Assembly (NCBI RefSeq): GCF_012926615.1
Contig: NZ_JABBNU010000009.1
Location: 62,001-126,000, forward strand
DNA length: 64,000 nt
DNA from: Marinigracilibium pacificum
Lineage (GTDB): Bacteria > Bacteroidota > Bacteroidia > Cytophagales > Cyclobacteriaceae
Direction: 5' to 3'
Shown here in pieces: positions 48,801 through 57,317 of the stretch (its first letter is position 1; every line of letters starts with the position of its first letter). The notes under the pieces are model-generated. The model ran no database searches, had not been told where the DNA came from, and saw only the letters and a list, made by a program, of their open reading frames with translations. The translations under genes were made by a program, and so were the position numbers.

Positions 48801-48948
48801 AAACGGAAAATCGGTTGGATTTTATGAGTATTCAAACTTCAATACAAAAGTATTACAATTAAGAGTTGAGGATTTGAATAATGGCGTTTACATTCTAACA
48901 ATCGAAAAAGGTAGTGAGTTTGAACATTTAAAATTTATCAAGGATTAA
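45856..48948 (+). CDS. Type IX secreted repeat protein, paralogue of the interrupted cargo gene
   Basis: 1030 residues. After a signal peptide (about 1-20) come seven or so propeller-like repeats of about 60 residues with recurring GNxIWxKxYGG and SGDKSxPxxGGxDxWxxKxD motifs (residues 25-455). Three HYR-like units of exactly 80 residues follow, then a PKD domain (AEFNWGDGSSSLGNI), the GGFVTGGGYIWSHPGYY post-COAP-1-like domain, and a type IX C-terminal sorting domain (FYPNPV to FLKFIKD-like end). It is exported through the type IX system; the N-terminal repeats suggest a large extracellular propeller. It shares the whole C-terminal 350 residues with the protein at 41618-44791 but has a different N-terminus. 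Confidence 0.85.
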   Translation: MKNSYILMLLGILISFAGNSQYPTINWEKVDGGTNHEYPYNIIQLTDSSYLTVGYSYQSSGGNKTSRNYGYTDGWVIKRDKLGNKIWDKSYGGSSDDRIIDALALPSGGALLLATSSSVPNLFVNKKAPNKGGLDYWLIQIDNNGNIIWQKTYGGIYTDFATSIAMSADGNYFIAGYSYSPVSGDKSSPSKGGYDFWILKVDPSGNKIWDRTIGGNNTDLPSSIIGNSDGGCTIVGSSSSTSSGDKSESSINGYDYWVVRLNDNGIILWENTIRSATELAQIASLIEINNSIFILGASSGPLGYDKTVGNNRLYDYWLINLNKQTGNNIWQKLYGGSGYEYACKIHKTNNNEFILKGQTTSSISGDKTEPSRGGYDIWLLKVDDIGNIIWDKTIGGRSQEFNQSYEKGITTDIKGLITIESATVISPPGGDKSFGGYGGVDFWTIQLKDNTVVDNTPPTVMTKDITVQLDVMGNATITTQDIDNGTSDPSGIASLTIDMSNFDCSNVGPNIVTLTATDNFGNSAQGQATVTVEDNVRPTVITRNIIAQLDVNGMVTITPMQIDNGSSDACGIANYQISKSEFYCGDVGENIINLAVTDNNGNTEKGQAIVTVEDNIPPYVSTLDATIQIDATGHAYLNIGLIDNGSSDACGTESISLDRTDFTCNDVGENIVTLTVIDLHGNSAQGQATVTVINDDPVINSLSLPINPNPIETQINASATFTDDNISEAEFNWGDGSSSLGNIMGSDITDSHTYLMPGVYEVSLTITDVCGQQDTEVFQYVVIYDPYGGFVTGGGYIWSHPGYYTPDPLAEGKANFGFVAKYKKGATTPTGNTQFMFTAGEMNFHSTEYDWLVIAGQKAMYKGSGTINGAGSYKFMLSAIDGTSKADGDRFRMQILDMFDNVIYDNQPGDDENVDASTYLGGGSITIHDGSNNGNQTNSLIADPAFEKIHFYPNPVSSTLNIQLTERFMTGSEPLEIKIYEANGKSVGFYEYSNFNTKVLQLRVEDLNNGVYILTIEKGSEFEHLKFIKD
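47224..47943 (+). repeat. Three 240-bp HYR-like coding repeats
   Basis: Units begin at 47224, 47464 and 47704, the same exact 240-bp period as in the upstream paralogue. Protein motifs are shared (SSDACG, NxVTLTxTDxxGNSAQGQATVTV) while the DNA has diverged more than within the first gene. Confidence 0.9.
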
Positions 48949-48953
48949 ATAAT

Positions 48954-48992
48954 AGAATAACAGAGCACTTGTGTATAGTGCTCTGTTATTCT
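48954..48992. terminator. Long perfect hairpin between converging genes
   Basis: Arms of 16 bases (48954-48969 and 48977-48992) pair perfectly around a 7-nt loop. It lies 6 bases after the cargo stop and 6 bases before the DUF4157 stop. There is no long T-run, so it may be a terminator in both directions or an mRNA 3'-end stabiliser. Confidence 0.7.
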
Positions 48993-48997
48993 ATGTA

Positions 48998-51900
48998 TTA
49001 TTCATCTATTGGATCTGTACTATTAAACTCAGGATTTAATATTCCTGCCAAAGCATCTACATCTGTATATTGCCCCAAGGAGCCATCTATCTCCACTGCA
49101 CTTTGATCAAAAGACACTTCAGATAGTGGGTTATTAGGCTCATTGACACTCAACTCCAAAGAAAATAATCTGTTTCCAGGCCCAACCGAATCTCCATATA
49201 TCTGATATGTAATTCGTTTCAGGAAGTCTACTTGAATTACACTACCATCACTTTGTGTTACAGGCATTGTTACTCTTTCTACTTCAACCCTTAAAAATAA
49301 TTGCTGACCAGGCACAATATTTCTCCCGGCTGTTGCCAAGAAATTTTCAATTCCCAATCGCTGAATGAGTTGATTTACCCTCCACGGACCCATTAAAATT
49401 CCAAAAGGACTTTCATGACCGACTCCAGGACCAATTGCATGTAGCGCTTCAAACCCACGCCTGCCTGATGGTAATCCCACCTGCCCTGGCCTTAACCAGC
49501 TTTGATAATTCGCTCGTGTAGTAGTTTGGCCTAATGCAGTAACTATAGCTAAAGTATCATGGGTTAATCTGGAAACTGTACCTTCTGTACCTCCTCGATC
49601 TCTGTATCTCCAGGACTCTCCAACTCCAGGTTGCTGTCGGAATTCCGGATCGCTTTCAGTCAACACTCGAGTTGTATCCGACATTGCTACATGGCCAAGT
49701 CCTCTGGCAGTTGAATCAACTTCGGCCTCATGATGCTGAATCTGGCTTTCAATTTCAGCAATTTGTCGCTCCATTTCATTGTAATTCTGCTCTAATATCT
49801 CAAGTGTTTGACCATCTAGATCAATTCTCATCGCTGCCTCAATTACATCTCTTTGTACTTCCAGCTGACTTCTAATTCCTAAAAGCTTATCTACTTCCAA
49901 TCTTGCCTCTTCACCTCTGCTACCAAAGCCAGGTCCCCATCCTAATAGTTCGCCTATTCTGGAGGTTAATCTTCTTATTAAACCAAATGCGCCTTCATAT
50001 CTTTGAAGCACACGTAAGGTATCAATATGATCTCCAACATGGGTATGACCTGCTGATGGTCCAAGTTCAAGAACTAGCCTACCACCTTCGAATCTGGCAC
50101 GAGTTTCATTCCCACTTAATGATGGATTTCTTCTTATTGGCACATGTGCAATACTGGCTAACCCGGATCTTCCACTCAATAACTGCCCAACAGTTAATGC
50201 ACCTCTTTCGCCTGCCGGACCAGATGCCCCTCCTCCAGACTCTCCGCTTCTTCTCTCTGCATCCAAGTCACGAATATGAGTATCGTCTGCCTCAAGTGAA
50301 CGGTGAGTGGGGTTCCATTCAGTTGGTCCTTGATCAGCAGCGCTTCGCATTTGAGGTAATGCCTCCCTTGCCTGTGCTAAGAATTGGTCATGCATTGCCC
50401 TTACAAAAGAAAGATCACTTCTTCCAACCCCTTGTAATGAAGTTCTACTTTGTCTGTAAATATCATAAGCAGCCTGATAATAAGCTAACATAAATGAATC
50501 CACCCGAACTCCGGACAATTGCATTGCCGTAATGAAACGGAAAATGTATTTATACATTTCATATTCCCTTATAGCTACTTCAACATCTCCGCCTGCTTGA
50601 TGCATCACATGTTCCATCATTTCAAGGTTTGCCAATGCACTTTGATAGGCTTCATGACCTGTCACTGCAACGCCTCTAACAACTTGCCTTCCAGCACCAG
50701 GAGAAATATACGCCTCTTCAGTTCTGAAATTTGCTTGCATTTGTAGTTCGGTAATAGCTTGTGCTAACGCTACCTGTAATTCTTGTGGAGTCAATGCTCC
50801 TTCAATAGCCGTTCTCAAGTGCGGAGGAAGTGTCGGAGGAAGAACGCCAGTCGCATCCGGAGGGATTCCCTCTCCCGTATGTGACTGTAATGCTTCAAAT
50901 CGACTATGTAATGTATCGATATCACCATGTAATACTGCCAATCTTATCTGTGCATCTCCAGGTGATTCGGCTGCCAATGATCTGACAGCTGCCTGTTGTT
51001 CTGGCGACAGATGACTCATTAATCCTTCAACCCTGGCAACACTTTCGGGACTACCTTGAGCATGCTGCATCATTTTGGCAAAATTCAACACTTCTGCCAT
51101 TTCAGTAACCCTTCCCTGGAATGCTCCAAATTCTGCAGGACTCATAAGGTTTCTCACCTGTTCATAGATGAATAATCTTTCTGCTTGGGTATAGAAATTC
51201 ATACGTAAGAGCTCACTCCAGTTTGCTCCAAAGTGTTCTCTCATATAAGCTTCTGCAAGGGTAAGTCTTCTTCCTGCGTCTGTTCCGCCGGTGGCCAAAT
51301 CGACATCACTGCTTGCATGTGTGCTTGCATTAGGATCAGAAAGCTGTAAGCTAAATTGTTGACCTATGTCTTGCACAACTCCATCTCTATAGCTACCCAA
51401 ATGATCAACCAGATAAGCATACATATCATTAGCGGGTTCACTTTGAAGATGCATGATTAAATCCCGCCAGTTACCAAATGTTTCAAGAAGTCGTTTAGTT
51501 GTATGTGGGTCTCCGGCTAATAATGCAGTCCTGTTAGCTCTTATTGCTAAAAATGCTCTCAGCCTACTAACCGGATCAGAGGGTATGTCTACATCAGTAT
51601 GTGGAGTTGGCGGTTCTGTTCTTCTTCGCCCTTCTTCTTCATGAGGATGCGGTGTGCCATCTTCAGAATCACTATCTCTTCTACCTTCCTCATGATGTGG
51701 CGGTGGAGAATCCTCTGTATGATGAGGAGGAGAGTCATCAGTATGGTGTGGTGGTGTATCGTCTCCATGTCCATGTGGTGGGGGAGTATCGTCTCCATGA
51801 TGTGATTCGCCACCTTCTGCTCTATGTTCACTTAAAGCATCACCAACATGCTGTAAGAACCCATCGAACATAGCCTGGGTTAGTAGCTGAGCTCTTCTTC

Positions 51901-54900
51901 TACGAGCTTCTGCATGAGTCATTCTACCGCTTATAACCTGCTGTTGAATTTCCATGAAATTGTGAACAATTTCCATGGTCCCAATCAAGTAACTGACATT
52001 ATTTACAGTACTATCTACAAAGTCAACTGCACGCTGGAATCTGGATAGCCTTGTAAACCATTGGGCAAAATCTTCACTTTCAGGAACTACGGCGAATAAA
52101 TTGCGTGCTCTAACTAATCTAGCTCCGGCTAAACGAGATACTCCTGAGGCAACAGCACCTACTATATTCAGAATGTCACTGATAGTATTTGTATCCCAGG
52201 CAAAAGTATGATTATTGATTCTGCTTAGTATTCGAACTGCAGAAACTGCAGCTCCAACTGCAGCAACAGCTACTCCCACACCAGGAATAAACAATCCAAC
52301 AACAGATAATATTTGGATAAGCTCATCGAGTCGCTCTGATGCTTGTGCAGTATCTCTAGGGTTACAACGTCTTACTATCGGTTCAGTAATCCCAAAATTT
52401 TGCCCTGCAGGAAATCTTACCGTAACGTAACCTCGTCCATAAGGAAAATGACCAGCGTATTCCTCTATTGCATGAATAACTGCCTCTCTTTGAGTATCAC
52501 CTATAGCATCATGTTGATCACTATCAGTTCCGGTAATATCACTAACACGCATGGTGTAGCCTCGGGTAGGAGAATGGTCACGACTTTGTCCGATCTCTAT
52601 AAGAAGTGGGTAGGTCTGGCCATTTTCTTCATTAACAAATACAGCCTGAGGACGTACGATACTGGTTCCTCCGACTCGCATTTCTGATTCCCTAGCTCTG
52701 GCAGTTTCCACTCTTCGTTCCAGATTACGAATATCTCGCTCAATATCTCTTCGTCGGTAAGAATTTGTTTCTCTTGTTAACTGCTCACGCTTAATAGCCA
52801 GTTGACGCTCAATTATGTCAGAAAGTAATCCTGCACCAGCAGCAGTTCCTTGCCTTAAAATAGTAAGCTCCTGATTTACCTTATCACGCTGTTCTTCGGT
52901 TAGTTCTTCGTCTTCTAATGTACTTTCTCTTCGGCTAATCTGTTCATCAAGGAAGGACCGATTGCTTTGGGCAGCTTCTTGTACTTTCAGTTCCAAAGCC
53001 CTTCGAATATCAGCTAACTGTCTTTCATCAGTGGTTGCTCTAAAACTTAATAACAACTCAAGAATCATCGCCTGAAGATTCTGATCCTGGGCATCTAATT
53101 CTTCCCTTGTGCGCTCTTGAATATTTTTAACTTCAACAACTTTAGTTGCCAAACTTGGCATTCTAATTATAGCATTTTCATCATCCTCATCACCAATCAC
53201 TCTTGGCTGAGCAACACAACGAACCATATAATATCCATTCTCACTTGGGAAAGGGATTTCTTTTTCATATGCTGGATCGGATCCAAAAACGCTGGAAAAG
53301 ACCCTAACTACCCATCCACCCAACGACATAATTCCATGTAAAGGCAAAGTTTCAAGGTTGAAGGCATTAACCAATACACTACGTACAGCTCTTTCAGGAG
53401 ATCCATCCTGACTTTCTATTGGATTTGTAAAGTCGTAATAAGCCTGTGCTGCATCCTCTGTGAAATTATCATATCTCCTTTCAAGATCTCTAAAGTCAGC
53501 ATCAAACCTCCCCACTCGATCACTACTCAGATCGCTTCCCTGTCTTACTTCTTGAAAGCCTGTTTCAGATTCTGCCACGGCAGGTGTTGTGGGTGTTTCA
53601 CCCCTCATAATCTGCTCCTGCATATGTTGTATTGCTGAAGCACGATCACGCATTAATCGCTGATACAGTGGAGTTATATTAATTACCTGCCATACATAAT
53701 CCGAACCGTTGAAGGCAGCAGAAACCTGTCCTAATAAATCAGGGTATACATCTTCGTAATGTAACCTCATTGAATAAGCACCAGTACCTCCACGAACCAT
53801 AACTTCTGGTCCGGACATTGATGCCCGATAAGCTGAACGATTAGCGGTTCTATCTGAATCTGTTCCTCCTAAAAATGTAGAATCATTAATTGCTGCATTT
53901 CCACCAGTTAACTCCTCCTCTTCACGAACAGCTCTATCTGTTAACTGACGTCTGGCTTGTTCAGTAGCTTCTCCAACTCTACCTTGAAGATCTTCAAGCG
54001 ATTCACCCTCACGCAGCTGAACAGGTACAACTTCACCGCCATCCTCACGATTTCTTCCTCCTACCCAAACGTTAACAAATTGCTCACCGTCTTCACGAAC
54101 CCATGGCACCAACCTGTCAGGTCTCTGAGAATCAGCTGTAGTATCTCTAGTTAATGATGATTGATCAGAAGAATCTGTTGAAGTTTGGCCAGAAGAATTT
54201 ACTTCCACTCCTAACACTCCACCAAGTTCACGTACCTGATCAGTTGCCCACTCCTGTAAAGTAGGGCTATCTCCATCACCACTATCTTCTGATGTCGGAA
54301 TTTGCCCAAATACAACTATTGCCGGCAAATAATTTCGGCTATTTAATTCAACATTTGTTGTTTCGGCATAATCTTCCGGAAACGCAACAAATCCTCTTTC
54401 ATTGATCAAGGTTTGACGTTCTTCAGAAAATCCTGATGAATCAATAGTTCGCCTTTCACTTAGATATTCTCCATCTCTTCTTCCATATTGTTGAAGATCG
54501 CCAGATTGTAATCTCCAAATACTATCGGATATTGTAGGTTCCCCCTCTCTGGCACTGTATTGTGCGATTCTTCTACCTGAAAGGTTGAATACATGCAAGC
54601 CATATTGAGAAAACACCATCACTGTTCTTACGGCAGAAACATGATTGCTAACAACAATTCCATCTCTTGCCAAACCAGTTATAGTTGTAGCATCTGAACG
54701 AATAGGTTCAAAACCACCTGTATCAGCAGGATCACGTATTAATGATCGCTGTATGGAATTATTATTACCACCAGATTGTTGTACAACATGGGTTAACTCA
54801 TGTGCTAATAAATGCTTACCCTGACTAGTTCCAGGGTTATATTGCCCTTGATTGAAATAAATATTATTCTTATAGGTAAATGCTCTGGCTCCTAATTCCT

Positions 54901-55525
54901 TGTTCATTTGAACCGCAGAAGAATCTGTATGAATCTTGACACCACTAAAATCAGATCCCATCTTACTTCCTAAGTTCTTCTGAATATCGGAGGTCATTGC
55001 ACTTCCTCCGGTAGAATTTTGAAGTTTTTGAGTTAGGCCAGGTGAAGCAAAGTTACCAGGTGATTTATATGCTTTTAATTGAATCTGATTTTCTTCTTCC
55101 TCACATTTGCTGCATTTAGTTTGAATTTGATTTTTTACCTTATGCTCAGGCATCCTCATGACCTGATCAGCTACTGCATCAGCTTCCTTTTCAAACTCAT
55201 CGTTCGGTTCACCGATTTTAAGCTTAGTCTGTATTAAATCATCGTCATCATCATCAGCGTTACCAGCCATTTTCATAATCTGTGGCTCTGGTTGCATTTG
55301 AATTTGCTCTTCCTCTTCACATTCTTCACATTTCATTTGAAGATCTGGCTCTGGTATGGGGGCATTCATTTTTGGTAATACCTCCTGAGAAGGTTGAATT
55401 AAGTTTTGAGATGGTTTGACAGAACCATTTGAAATAGAATTACTTTTCCGGTCATGACCAGAATCCATATCGACTTGATTACTCAAGTTTTTGTTTTGAT
55501 TATTTTCAGATGTAAATGCCCTCAT
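48998..55525 (-). CDS. Giant DUF4157 protein, predicted eCIS payload (2175 residues)
   Basis: Very large modular protein. Residues 1-155 form the leader: CEECEEEE (66-73), KLKIGEPNDEFEKEADAVAD from 101, and CSKCEEEE (138-145). The DUF4157 domain carries HELTH at 242-246 within LLAHELTHVVQQ. A long middle follows, with charged coiled coil (about 780-950), a hydrophobic stretch near 1065-1100 (VGLFIPGVGVAVAAVGAAVS), a His/Pro/Asp-rich low-complexity linker (about 1230-1310), and helical repeats. The C-terminal 170 residues (FEALHAIGPGVGHESPFGIL) have the look of a polymorphic-toxin tip, tentatively type 4. No signal peptide is seen, consistent with internal loading into an injection particle. 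It is the last gene of the operon, with no immunity gene following. Confidence 0.8.
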   Translation of the reverse strand: MRAFTSENNQNKNLSNQVDMDSGHDRKSNSISNGSVKPSQNLIQPSQEVLPKMNAPIPEPDLQMKCEECEEEEQIQMQPEPQIMKMAGNADDDDDDLIQTKLKIGEPNDEFEKEADAVADQVMRMPEHKVKNQIQTKCSKCEEEENQIQLKAYKSPGNFASPGLTQKLQNSTGGSAMTSDIQKNLGSKMGSDFSGVKIHTDSSAVQMNKELGARAFTYKNNIYFNQGQYNPGTSQGKHLLAHELTHVVQQSGGNNNSIQRSLIRDPADTGGFEPIRSDATTITGLARDGIVVSNHVSAVRTVMVFSQYGLHVFNLSGRRIAQYSAREGEPTISDSIWRLQSGDLQQYGRRDGEYLSERRTIDSSGFSEERQTLINERGFVAFPEDYAETTNVELNSRNYLPAIVVFGQIPTSEDSGDGDSPTLQEWATDQVRELGGVLGVEVNSSGQTSTDSSDQSSLTRDTTADSQRPDRLVPWVREDGEQFVNVWVGGRNREDGGEVVPVQLREGESLEDLQGRVGEATEQARRQLTDRAVREEEELTGGNAAINDSTFLGGTDSDRTANRSAYRASMSGPEVMVRGGTGAYSMRLHYEDVYPDLLGQVSAAFNGSDYVWQVINITPLYQRLMRDRASAIQHMQEQIMRGETPTTPAVAESETGFQEVRQGSDLSSDRVGRFDADFRDLERRYDNFTEDAAQAYYDFTNPIESQDGSPERAVRSVLVNAFNLETLPLHGIMSLGGWVVRVFSSVFGSDPAYEKEIPFPSENGYYMVRCVAQPRVIGDEDDENAIIRMPSLATKVVEVKNIQERTREELDAQDQNLQAMILELLLSFRATTDERQLADIRRALELKVQEAAQSNRSFLDEQISRRESTLEDEELTEEQRDKVNQELTILRQGTAAGAGLLSDIIERQLAIKREQLTRETNSYRRRDIERDIRNLERRVETARARESEMRVGGTSIVRPQAVFVNEENGQTYPLLIEIGQSRDHSPTRGYTMRVSDITGTDSDQHDAIGDTQREAVIHAIEEYAGHFPYGRGYVTVRFPAGQNFGITEPIVRRCNPRDTAQASERLDELIQILSVVGLFIPGVGVAVAAVGAAVSAVRILSRINNHTFAWDTNTISDILNIVGAVASGVSRLAGARLVRARNLFAVVPESEDFAQWFTRLSRFQRAVDFVDSTVNNVSYLIGTMEIVHNFMEIQQQVISGRMTHAEARRRRAQLLTQAMFDGFLQHVGDALSEHRAEGGESHHGDDTPPPHGHGDDTPPHHTDDSPPHHTEDSPPPHHEEGRRDSDSEDGTPHPHEEEGRRRTEPPTPHTDVDIPSDPVSRLRAFLAIRANRTALLAGDPHTTKRLLETFGNWRDLIMHLQSEPANDMYAYLVDHLGSYRDGVVQDIGQQFSLQLSDPNASTHASSDVDLATGGTDAGRRLTLAEAYMREHFGANWSELLRMNFYTQAERLFIYEQVRNLMSPAEFGAFQGRVTEMAEVLNFAKMMQHAQGSPESVARVEGLMSHLSPEQQAAVRSLAAESPGDAQIRLAVLHGDIDTLHSRFEALQSHTGEGIPPDATGVLPPTLPPHLRTAIEGALTPQELQVALAQAITELQMQANFRTEEAYISPGAGRQVVRGVAVTGHEAYQSALANLEMMEHVMHQAGGDVEVAIREYEMYKYIFRFITAMQLSGVRVDSFMLAYYQAAYDIYRQSRTSLQGVGRSDLSFVRAMHDQFLAQAREALPQMRSAADQGPTEWNPTHRSLEADDTHIRDLDAERRSGESGGGASGPAGERGALTVGQLLSGRSGLASIAHVPIRRNPSLSGNETRARFEGGRLVLELGPSAGHTHVGDHIDTLRVLQRYEGAFGLIRRLTSRIGELLGWGPGFGSRGEEARLEVDKLLGIRSQLEVQRDVIEAAMRIDLDGQTLEILEQNYNEMERQIAEIESQIQHHEAEVDSTARGLGHVAMSDTTRVLTESDPEFRQQPGVGESWRYRDRGGTEGTVSRLTHDTLAIVTALGQTTTRANYQSWLRPGQVGLPSGRRGFEALHAIGPGVGHESPFGILMGPWRVNQLIQRLGIENFLATAGRNIVPGQQLFLRVEVERVTMPVTQSDGSVIQVDFLKRITYQIYGDSVGPGNRLFSLELSVNEPNNPLSEVSFDQSAVEIDGSLGQYTDVDALAGILNPEFNSTDPIDE

Positions 55526-55539
55526 ATAGACTTTCTATG

Positions 55540-57297
55540 TTAAAAAATGAAGAATACACCCGGAGATTTACTTGGATGAGTATTGGACCATTGATCTGTC
55601 TGAATTAAATAATGCTTACCTCTGCTATCATTTTCTAAGCAACAGAGTTCCTCATCTGTACCTACAAAAGCAACTGATTTTCCCGGGTCCCAGTTATAAC
55701 AATCATAAGCCTGAACTTCCCATTTGGTGAATTCAAAAGCATACCGTTCTATTCCCAATATACTATCTGGAGTCACTTTCATTTCAACAGCGGAGCACAA
55801 CAAATATCCACCTACGGCTAAACCTAAATCTGTATATGGAAATCCGAATGCATTCCCGGCAGAGGAAAATTGCATATCAAAAGACACTGAAGAGGTAGGC
55901 TTAGCTGACATGGCATTTATTCTTTTTTTAGCACCTTCTATAAATTTATCTCTGTGAATACCGAGAGTAACCTGAACACTTAGATTTTTATCAAATAATG
56001 AAGATGGCATTACCACTTTAGACCCACTGCCATTTAAAAAGTGTTCAAGGTTATCGGAAGCGTGAGGATATGAGGATCTTTGATCTTTAACATAATCACG
56101 GTACTTCTTTTCCAAATTATCCATATCCTTCTTAGTTGGGAAATTTTGCTTGCACTCAGGAGTTACTGTGTTACAAAGCCCTGATGCTTTCTTACATTCA
56201 TCCGTAACAGGAGAAACATCACATTTGCCCATGCTCTTTCCCTTCTTGATTTTATTTTTGTCTTTTGGTTTGGGTTTAGGCTTTGGCTTCGGTTTTGGTT
56301 TTGGTTTAGGTTTGGGCTTCGGTTTTGGGACTGCTTTAAATAGCTCATCAAGCTTTCCTAAAGTAATTCTTCCAGGTTTACCATCAGCTTGTCCATTTGC
56401 ATCTAATAAGCCATATTTAATCTGAAACTTTTGAACAGTGATGTAGGTTTCATCACCAAAAATACCGTCTGGTTCATCCTTACCTTGATTAGTTGAATTG
56501 GGCATTATTAACTTCGCACAATTTTCTTTACTATTAGGACTGAGTGCTGTTTCTAATGGACATAAATCATCAATCAAAGCTTGCTGTAATAATTTTACTG
56601 CTTCATTCTTTTCACCATACCTAAGAATCGGGTTATTATCGTATGCCTTTTGAAGTCTTTCATTATTCTTAAATCGGGGAGACTGCAGGTCTTTACTTTT
56701 TTCAACTTCGGAAAGAGGCTTCTTTCTAATTACCTCTCTACTTTGATCTTGTTGTACAACATGGGTAAGCTCATGTGCCAATAGATGCTTTCCATCTTTA
56801 CTATCAGGGTTATATTTGTTTTGATTGAAATAAATGTCTTTTCCATGAGTAAATGCTTGGGCTCCAATTTCCTGATTCATCTGAATAGCATTTTGATCAG
56901 TATGAATTTTAACACCGGTAAAATCTGCCCCTATTTTATCACTCATCTCATTAGTTAAATTCTCTGACATGGATTGCCCGGAATTCTTACTACAATTGAT
57001 TTGGCTACTTAAATCTGTTGAAGTAAAATTCCCTTCTCCCTCAGATTTCATTTGGGTTATGCTATTAGAGGAAGGTTTCATCTGTACATTCTCTTCTTCC
57101 TCACACTTAGCACATTTCATTTGAATATCTATATTAGAATTTTCGGGTTTCATTTGAAGCCCTTCGCCAGACGGCATTCTCATTACCCTATCAGCAACCG
57201 CATCAGCCTCCTTTTCATATTTATCACCAGCTTGACCAATTTTTAATTTTGGTCTTATTGATGTATTTCCCCTTATGAAAGATGATACGAATGACAT
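55540..57297 (-). CDS. DUF4157 protein with peptidoglycan-binding domain and Lys-Pro linker
   Basis: 585 residues. Leader: PKLKIGQAGDKYEKEADAVAD (from 16), xQMK repeats ending at 50, 61, 74 and 84, and CAKCEEEE (62-69). The DUF4157 HELTH motif is at 175-179. Residues about 222-322 form a peptidoglycan-binding type 1 domain (RYGEKNEAVKLLQQAL, DGIFGDETYITVQKFQIKYG). A Lys-Pro dipeptide repeat (about 324-345) acts as a rigid linker to an unrecognised C-terminal domain (about 358-585) with several cysteines. The binding domain suggests the payload meets a bacterial wall, or that the domain has another role. It lies 14 nt upstream of the giant gene and 20 nt downstream of the next DUF4157 gene. 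Confidence 0.8.
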   Translation of the reverse strand: MSFVSSFIRGNTSIRPKLKIGQAGDKYEKEADAVADRVMRMPSGEGLQMKPENSNIDIQMKCAKCEEEENVQMKPSSNSITQMKSEGEGNFTSTDLSSQINCSKNSGQSMSENLTNEMSDKIGADFTGVKIHTDQNAIQMNQEIGAQAFTHGKDIYFNQNKYNPDSKDGKHLLAHELTHVVQQDQSREVIRKKPLSEVEKSKDLQSPRFKNNERLQKAYDNNPILRYGEKNEAVKLLQQALIDDLCPLETALSPNSKENCAKLIMPNSTNQGKDEPDGIFGDETYITVQKFQIKYGLLDANGQADGKPGRITLGKLDELFKAVPKPKPKPKPKPKPKPKPKPKPKDKNKIKKGKSMGKCDVSPVTDECKKASGLCNTVTPECKQNFPTKKDMDNLEKKYRDYVKDQRSSYPHASDNLEHFLNGSGSKVVMPSSLFDKNLSVQVTLGIHRDKFIEGAKKRINAMSAKPTSSVSFDMQFSSAGNAFGFPYTDLGLAVGGYLLCSAVEMKVTPDSILGIERYAFEFTKWEVQAYDCYNWDPGKSVAFVGTDEELCCLENDSRGKHYLIQTDQWSNTHPSKSPGVFFIF

Positions 57298-57317
57298 ATG
57301 AAGAATTTAATATTCAA

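Noticed and set aside
51589-51873. Several overlapping open frames on both strands near the His-rich linker
   Set aside because: They are shadows of the low-complexity His/Pro/Asp-coding stretch in the giant DUF4157 gene.
56150-56425. Plus-strand frame with Gly-Phe/Gly-Leu repeats
   Set aside because: It is the antisense of the Lys-Pro dipeptide repeat of the 585-residue payload.
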